This document shows, one piece after another, positions 5,955-9,055 of a stretch of DNA of 9,055 nt. A program made the position numbers and the translations under genes. This DNA comes from Deltaproteobacteria bacterium (GTDB lineage Bacteria > Desulfobacterota > Syntrophia > Syntrophales > Fen-1087): contig JAPLJM010000176.1 in NCBI GenBank assembly GCA_026388595.1, forward strand, positions 1 through 9,055, given 5' to 3'. The notes below the pieces were generated by a model. It had not been told where the DNA came from. It saw only the letters and a program-made list of their open reading frames with translations, and ran no database searches. Each line of letters starts with the position of its first letter. The stretch's first letter is position 1.

Positions 5955-8329
5955 AGTCCATCCCGCCGGCTGCAAACAAAATACTGAGCCTTATCAACGA
6001 TAGATCATGGCGATTGGCGATGATACCGGCCTTTGCCCGAAACAGCCTTTTTCAAAAATGGTCTATGGTCATCTGTCTGAGTCTTATCCTGTCGTTCCTG
6101 TTGATCCCCCGCGTTCAATTCAACCACCCTGATTACAAACTGGGCATGATTGTCATGGGTGATGTGAAGGCCGATCGCGATTTTCTCGTGGAAGACCGAT
6201 TGTCGACAGAAAAGAAGAGAATGGAGGTCTTGTCGGAATTCAGAGCCATTTATGACTATGACAGTGGCCTGTATTCCCAGGCGGAGGCGAATCTGATAAA
6301 AGCTTTTCTTTTCCTGGAGGAGGCCGATCAGCACACTGCAAATGAGAATCCTTCAGAAACCAGGACTTCCTTAGTGAAAACAAACCCACCGGGCCAGTCG
6401 CGAAAGGATTTTGAAAAGATCCTGGGGATCCCGGTAACGAATGATGAGTTTGAGACGCTTCGACGCTACCAGTTTTCCCCCGCTGTCGCGCACAAATTAT
6501 CAGGGTTACTGTCCGGCGTGATGCGATCTTATTGGATCACCAATATAACTTTTTTGAAACAGGACCTCGAAAAAGGAATTATTATCCGGGATTCGCAGAC
6601 GTTGAAGGAAACCCAAACGAATGATTTTTCAGTGATCCGTCGTCTGAATGATATCGATGTTCCTTTGCTGAAAAAGGCCAATCAATTGATGCATGGGGAG
6701 GAAGCAAGCCTCCGGCGTGTCGGCATTTCGCTGATCAAGAAAATGCTTCAGCCCAATCTGACCTTCAACAGAGTCGCGACAGATCAGCGGAAGCAGGAGG
6801 TTCTCGCCAGTGTAAAACCGGTCTATTTTCAGGTCCAGATGAACGAAATGATTGTCCGGGAGGGTGAGAAAATCAGTCGGACCGACCTCGACAAACTGGA
6901 CGCCTTCCATAAGATCAAGGGAGAACAAAACTTCTCGAAAATATTAAATTTTATCGGGTTGTTCTTGACGATCCTTTTTCTTGCCATCCTGCTTTATCTC
7001 TTATCTGTCAACTGGCTGCGGAAAGCACGAAATATCAATGTGGACATTCTGTTTCTTTGTGTTATGGCCGTCTTTCAGGTTTTCCTCGTGAAATCTGGTA
7101 TCTTCATCTCCGAAGCCATTAACCGGGCCTTCCCCTTCATTCCCGTGGACGCCTGCTTCTTTACCATCCCCTTTGCCGTTGGCGCCATGCTGGTCGGCAT
7201 TATGATCAATCGCAACACAGCATTCATCTTCTCCATTTTTTCATCGGTGCTGATTAGCTTCCTCTTTGAAGCCAAATCCACGGTGACCTTCTTTTCCTTT
7301 CTGGGCAGCATGACGGCCTGCTATCATATTGTCCATTGCCGAAAGCGCTCCGCCTTCTTCAAGGCCGGGTTTTTTCTGGGTCTTGTGAATGTCGTCGTGA
7401 TCATTGCATTGACATTGCTCGCCGGTGAAGCGGCCCCCATGAATACATTCATTAAAATGGCCATGGGTTTCTTTGGCGGGATCCAGGCCGGCGTCATCGT
7501 GGCAGGAATTGCCCCGCTGGTGGAATTCCTTTTTAAATATACGACCGATATCAAACTGCTCGAGCTGGCCAACCTCAATCAGCCCATTTTCCAAAGAATG
7601 ATCATCGAATCCCCCGGTACGTATCACCACAGCATCATTGTGGCATCCATGGTCGAAGCAGCCGCGGAGACGATCGGAGCCAATGCCCTGCTGACCAAGG
7701 TCAGCGCCTACTATCATGACATTGGTAAAGTCAAAAAACCCCAGTACTATATCGAAAACCAGCAGAATGGAGAAAACAGACACGATAAACTGTCGCCCCG
7801 AATGAGCGCCCTGGTGATTATTTCCCATATTAAGGATGGTTGTGAACTGGCCATTCAGGCAAAACTTGGCAGTGAAATTACGAATATCATTCGAGAACAT
7901 CACGGGACCAGCCTCGTCCGCTACTTCTATGACAAGGCAAAGAAAGACAGGGACGCCTCCATCCGGGCGCTCCCTGAGAGCAACTTCCGCTATCCCGGCC
8001 CAAAACCGCAGACCCGGGAAGCCGGGCTGGTTTTGTTAGGCGACGTCATTGAAGCTTCCTGCCGCAGTCTGAGCAATCCGACACCATCGCGGATCCGAAA
8101 TCTTGTCAAGGAAAGGATCGAACGGGTCTTCATGGAGGGCCAGTTGGACGAATGCGAGCTGACCTTGCGGGATTTGAACAGCATCTCTGAAACCTTTACG
8201 AGAATTCTCAATGGCATCTTCCATCATCGCATCGATTATTCCCAGCCGAACATCCGGGAATTTACAGCGCCACCGATAAATGCCCATGAATACACACATC
8301 GAAAACCAGCAGAAAAAGGTAAAGCTTGA
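5951..8329 (+). CDS. pgpH: 7TM-HD family membrane phosphohydrolase (probable c-di-AMP phosphodiesterase)
   Basis: Known: PgpH/YqfF proteins are inner-membrane HD-domain phosphodiesterases that degrade cyclic di-AMP; this was shown for Listeria PgpH. Seen in 792 residues, somewhat longer than Firmicute members: an N-terminal membrane anchor (about 38-54), a large extracytoplasmic 7TMR-HDED domain (about 55-325), a bundle of hydrophobic helices (about 330-525), and a cytoplasmic HD domain. Metal-site candidates are H559/H560 (GTYHHS), H589-D590 (YYHDIGK, 587-593), H626 (ISHIKDG), H650-H651 (EHHGT) and D698. RYPGPKPQTREAG (680-692) and DECELTLRDL (733-742) are family blocks. All HD metal ligands look intact, so it should be active. 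Start ATG 5951 overlaps the phoH stop as ATGA, implying translational coupling. The substrate is inferred from the family; no cyclase gene is in view. Residues about 124-152 are a polar, variable-looking stretch. Confidence 0.93.
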   Translation: MKSIPPAANKILSLINDRSWRLAMIPAFARNSLFQKWSMVICLSLILSFLLIPRVQFNHPDYKLGMIVMGDVKADRDFLVEDRLSTEKKRMEVLSEFRAIYDYDSGLYSQAEANLIKAFLFLEEADQHTANENPSETRTSLVKTNPPGQSRKDFEKILGIPVTNDEFETLRRYQFSPAVAHKLSGLLSGVMRSYWITNITFLKQDLEKGIIIRDSQTLKETQTNDFSVIRRLNDIDVPLLKKANQLMHGEEASLRRVGISLIKKMLQPNLTFNRVATDQRKQEVLASVKPVYFQVQMNEMIVREGEKISRTDLDKLDAFHKIKGEQNFSKILNFIGLFLTILFLAILLYLLSVNWLRKARNINVDILFLCVMAVFQVFLVKSGIFISEAINRAFPFIPVDACFFTIPFAVGAMLVGIMINRNTAFIFSIFSSVLISFLFEAKSTVTFFSFLGSMTACYHIVHCRKRSAFFKAGFFLGLVNVVVIIALTLLAGEAAPMNTFIKMAMGFFGGIQAGVIVAGIAPLVEFLFKYTTDIKLLELANLNQPIFQRMIIESPGTYHHSIIVASMVEAAAETIGANALLTKVSAYYHDIGKVKKPQYYIENQQNGENRHDKLSPRMSALVIISHIKDGCELAIQAKLGSEITNIIREHHGTSLVRYFYDKAKKDRDASIRALPESNFRYPGPKPQTREAGLVLLGDVIEASCRSLSNPTPSRIRNLVKERIERVFMEGQLDECELTLRDLNSISETFTRILNGIFHHRIDYSQPNIREFTAPPINAHEYTHRKPAEKGKA

Positions 8330-8744
8330 TCTGCGCCGGATTCGCCGGGCTGTTCATAAGCTGAAAAAAGCCCTGAAATGTGCGGATCAGGAAATCAGCC
8401 TGCTTTTTGTCGATAATGAGCAGATCCGGGAGATGAACCGGCAGTATCTTAACCGGGATCATGCCACCAATGTTATTTCCTTTCCCCTCAAGGAGGGAGC
8501 TTACGGCCATATCAACCCCCAAGTCCTCGGCGATATTGTTATTTCCGTCGAACGGGCCTTCCAGGACGCCGCCGCCGGTGACCTTTCTCTTGACGATGAG
8601 ATTGATTTTCTGGTGATTCACGGTCTGTTACATTTATTGGGCTATAATCACGAGGGCGGGAATGAAGACGAGGCCAAAAAGATGAAAGAGAAAGAAAACG
8701 CCGTCTTCTTTCTCCTGAACGGTTATGAGCTTGAACGTTTTTGA
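8280..8744 (+). CDS. ybeY: rRNA maturation endoribonuclease YbeY
   Basis: Known: YbeY is a small zinc-dependent endoribonuclease needed for 16S rRNA 3'-end maturation and 70S quality control, acting in the cytoplasm and partnered with YbeZ/PhoH and Era. Seen: 154 residues, the usual length, with the N-terminal IENQQKKVKLD block, YLNRDHATNVISFP (56-69), VLGDIVISVERA (82-93), and the metal motif HGLLHLLGYNHE (114-125) giving three histidines H114, H118, H124. The common form of this motif is HGxLHLxGYDH; here the Asp before the last His is Asn123, but all three zinc ligands remain. The frame starts inside the 7TM-HD gene, overlapping it by 50 nt. ATG 8286, two codons later, fits the family N-terminus equally well, and neither has a clear ribosome site, so coupling to the upstream gene is likely. 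Third gene of the phoH operon. Confidence 0.95.
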   Translation: MPMNTHIENQQKKVKLDLRRIRRAVHKLKKALKCADQEISLLFVDNEQIREMNRQYLNRDHATNVISFPLKEGAYGHINPQVLGDIVISVERAFQDAAAGDLSLDDEIDFLVIHGLLHLLGYNHEGGNEDEAKKMKEKENAVFFLLNGYELERF

Positions 8745-8788
8745 TGGGGCTGCTTCACGGCAATAACCTGACCGGGCTTGATGCAGAG
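8745..8788. other. Convergent intergenic gap, no clear terminator
   Basis: 44 nt separate the ybeY stop from the stop of the M20 hydrolase gene read from the other strand. I find no GC-rich hairpin followed by a T-run on either strand, so termination here is either Rho-dependent or lies inside the neighbouring genes. Confidence 0.5.
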
Positions 8789-9055
8789 TCACCGCTGTAA
8801 GAAAAGATGGGCGTACACTTTGGCATTTCCCATCATGTTGGCAATGAGGCAGTTTTCATCAGGCTGGTGGGCTGTCTTACCGATTCTGCACCAGACAGCC
8901 GCCGGATATCCCTCCTGCCGGAAATAGGCGGCCACCGTTCCGGCGCCGATTCCCTGCGGTGTCGCCTCCACCTGGTAAACATCCCGGATCGCTTCCTGTA
9001 GCGCTCGTACAACCGGCGCATCGCCGGGGGTGGGGGAGGGCGCCTGGACGGCCTG
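8789..9055 (-). CDS. M20 family metallohydrolase, C-terminal fragment (gene continues past right edge)
   Basis: Seen: on the minus strand the frame is open from the window edge at 9055 to TGA at 8789-8791, giving the last 88 residues of a longer protein. They read as the end of the M20 peptidase catalytic domain: APSPTPGDAPVVRALQEAIR near the start of the fragment, then GIGAGTVAAYFRQEGYPAAV, the TAHQPDEN block, whose His is the C-terminal metal ligand in M20 enzymes, and NAKVYAHLFLQR at the C-terminus. Known: M20 enzymes are di-zinc aminoacylases or peptidases (ArgE, DapE, CPG2, Sapep types) that hydrolyse amide bonds of acylated amino acids or small peptides in the cytoplasm. Which type this is cannot be told from the fragment. 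A GTG at 8971 is internal, not a start. It is convergent with ybeY and not part of that operon. Truncation is due to the window, not to damage. Confidence 0.82.
   Translation of the reverse strand, partial: QAVQAPSPTPGDAPVVRALQEAIRDVYQVEATPQGIGAGTVAAYFRQEGYPAAVWCRIGKTAHQPDENCLIANMMGNAKVYAHLFLQR

Noticed and set aside
7241..7903. A 220-codon open frame on the minus strand inside the 7TM-HD gene
   Set aside because: Rich in His, Asn and Gly as expected from reading hydrophobic helices backwards; the plus-strand gene has clear motifs throughout.
8490..8497. A strong Shine-Dalgarno-like AAGGAGGG inside ybeY
   Set aside because: No start codon follows at a workable distance; it encodes conserved YbeY residues.

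Overview
The window reads as ordinary chromosomal DNA from an anaerobic, probably Gram-negative bacterium. The likeliest placement is Desulfobacterota (former Deltaproteobacteria), possibly a Syntrophus-like syntroph. This rests on the company of genes: a ferredoxin-dependent indolepyruvate oxidoreductase, an FrhB-family flavoprotein and a DUF362 ferredoxin next to a phoH/7TM-HD/ybeY cluster, plus YbeY wording (TNVISFP, NPQVLGD) that I recall from that group. No taxonomic marker is present, so the placement is inference. I see no RNA gene, CRISPR array, insertion sequence or phage gene.

Left half (1-4670), minus strand, read right to left: a tightly packed operon of four genes. It starts with an FrhB-like coenzyme F420 hydrogenase/dehydrogenase beta-subunit protein (4653-3520). 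Next come iorA (3510-1576) and iorB (1579-953), the two subunits of indolepyruvate:ferredoxin oxidoreductase. Last is a DUF362 protein with two [4Fe-4S] motifs (940 to beyond the left edge). Gaps are 9 nt, a 4-nt ATGA overlap, and 12 nt. IorAB should oxidatively decarboxylate aryl-pyruvates from aromatic amino acids to aryl-acetyl-CoA, or run the reverse, passing electrons to ferredoxin. The flanking FrhB-like and DUF362 proteins look like electron-transfer partners, but their exact roles are unknown.

Middle (4654-4913): a roughly 260-nt divergent intergenic region that must hold the promoters of both operons. It contains a perfect 12-bp palindrome and helically spaced CATAAA and ACTGAG direct repeats. 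I could not assign a convincing sigma-70 promoter.

Right half (4914-8744), plus strand: phoH, a 7TM-HD phosphohydrolase of the PgpH/YqfF type, and ybeY, joined by an ATGA overlap and then an overlap of about 50 nt. This gene order is also known from Firmicutes. It groups a PhoH-family ATPase, a probable c-di-AMP phosphodiesterase and the rRNA-maturation endoribonuclease. phoH has no usable ATG and must start at a TTG or another rare codon.

Right edge (8789-9055), minus strand: the C-terminal 88 residues of an M20-family metallohydrolase, convergent with ybeY across 44 nt that show no clear terminator hairpin.

Nothing here is a clearly new defence or mobile system. The observations most worth following are the four-gene IOR/FrhB/DUF362 redox operon, the structured divergent control region and the non-ATG start of phoH.
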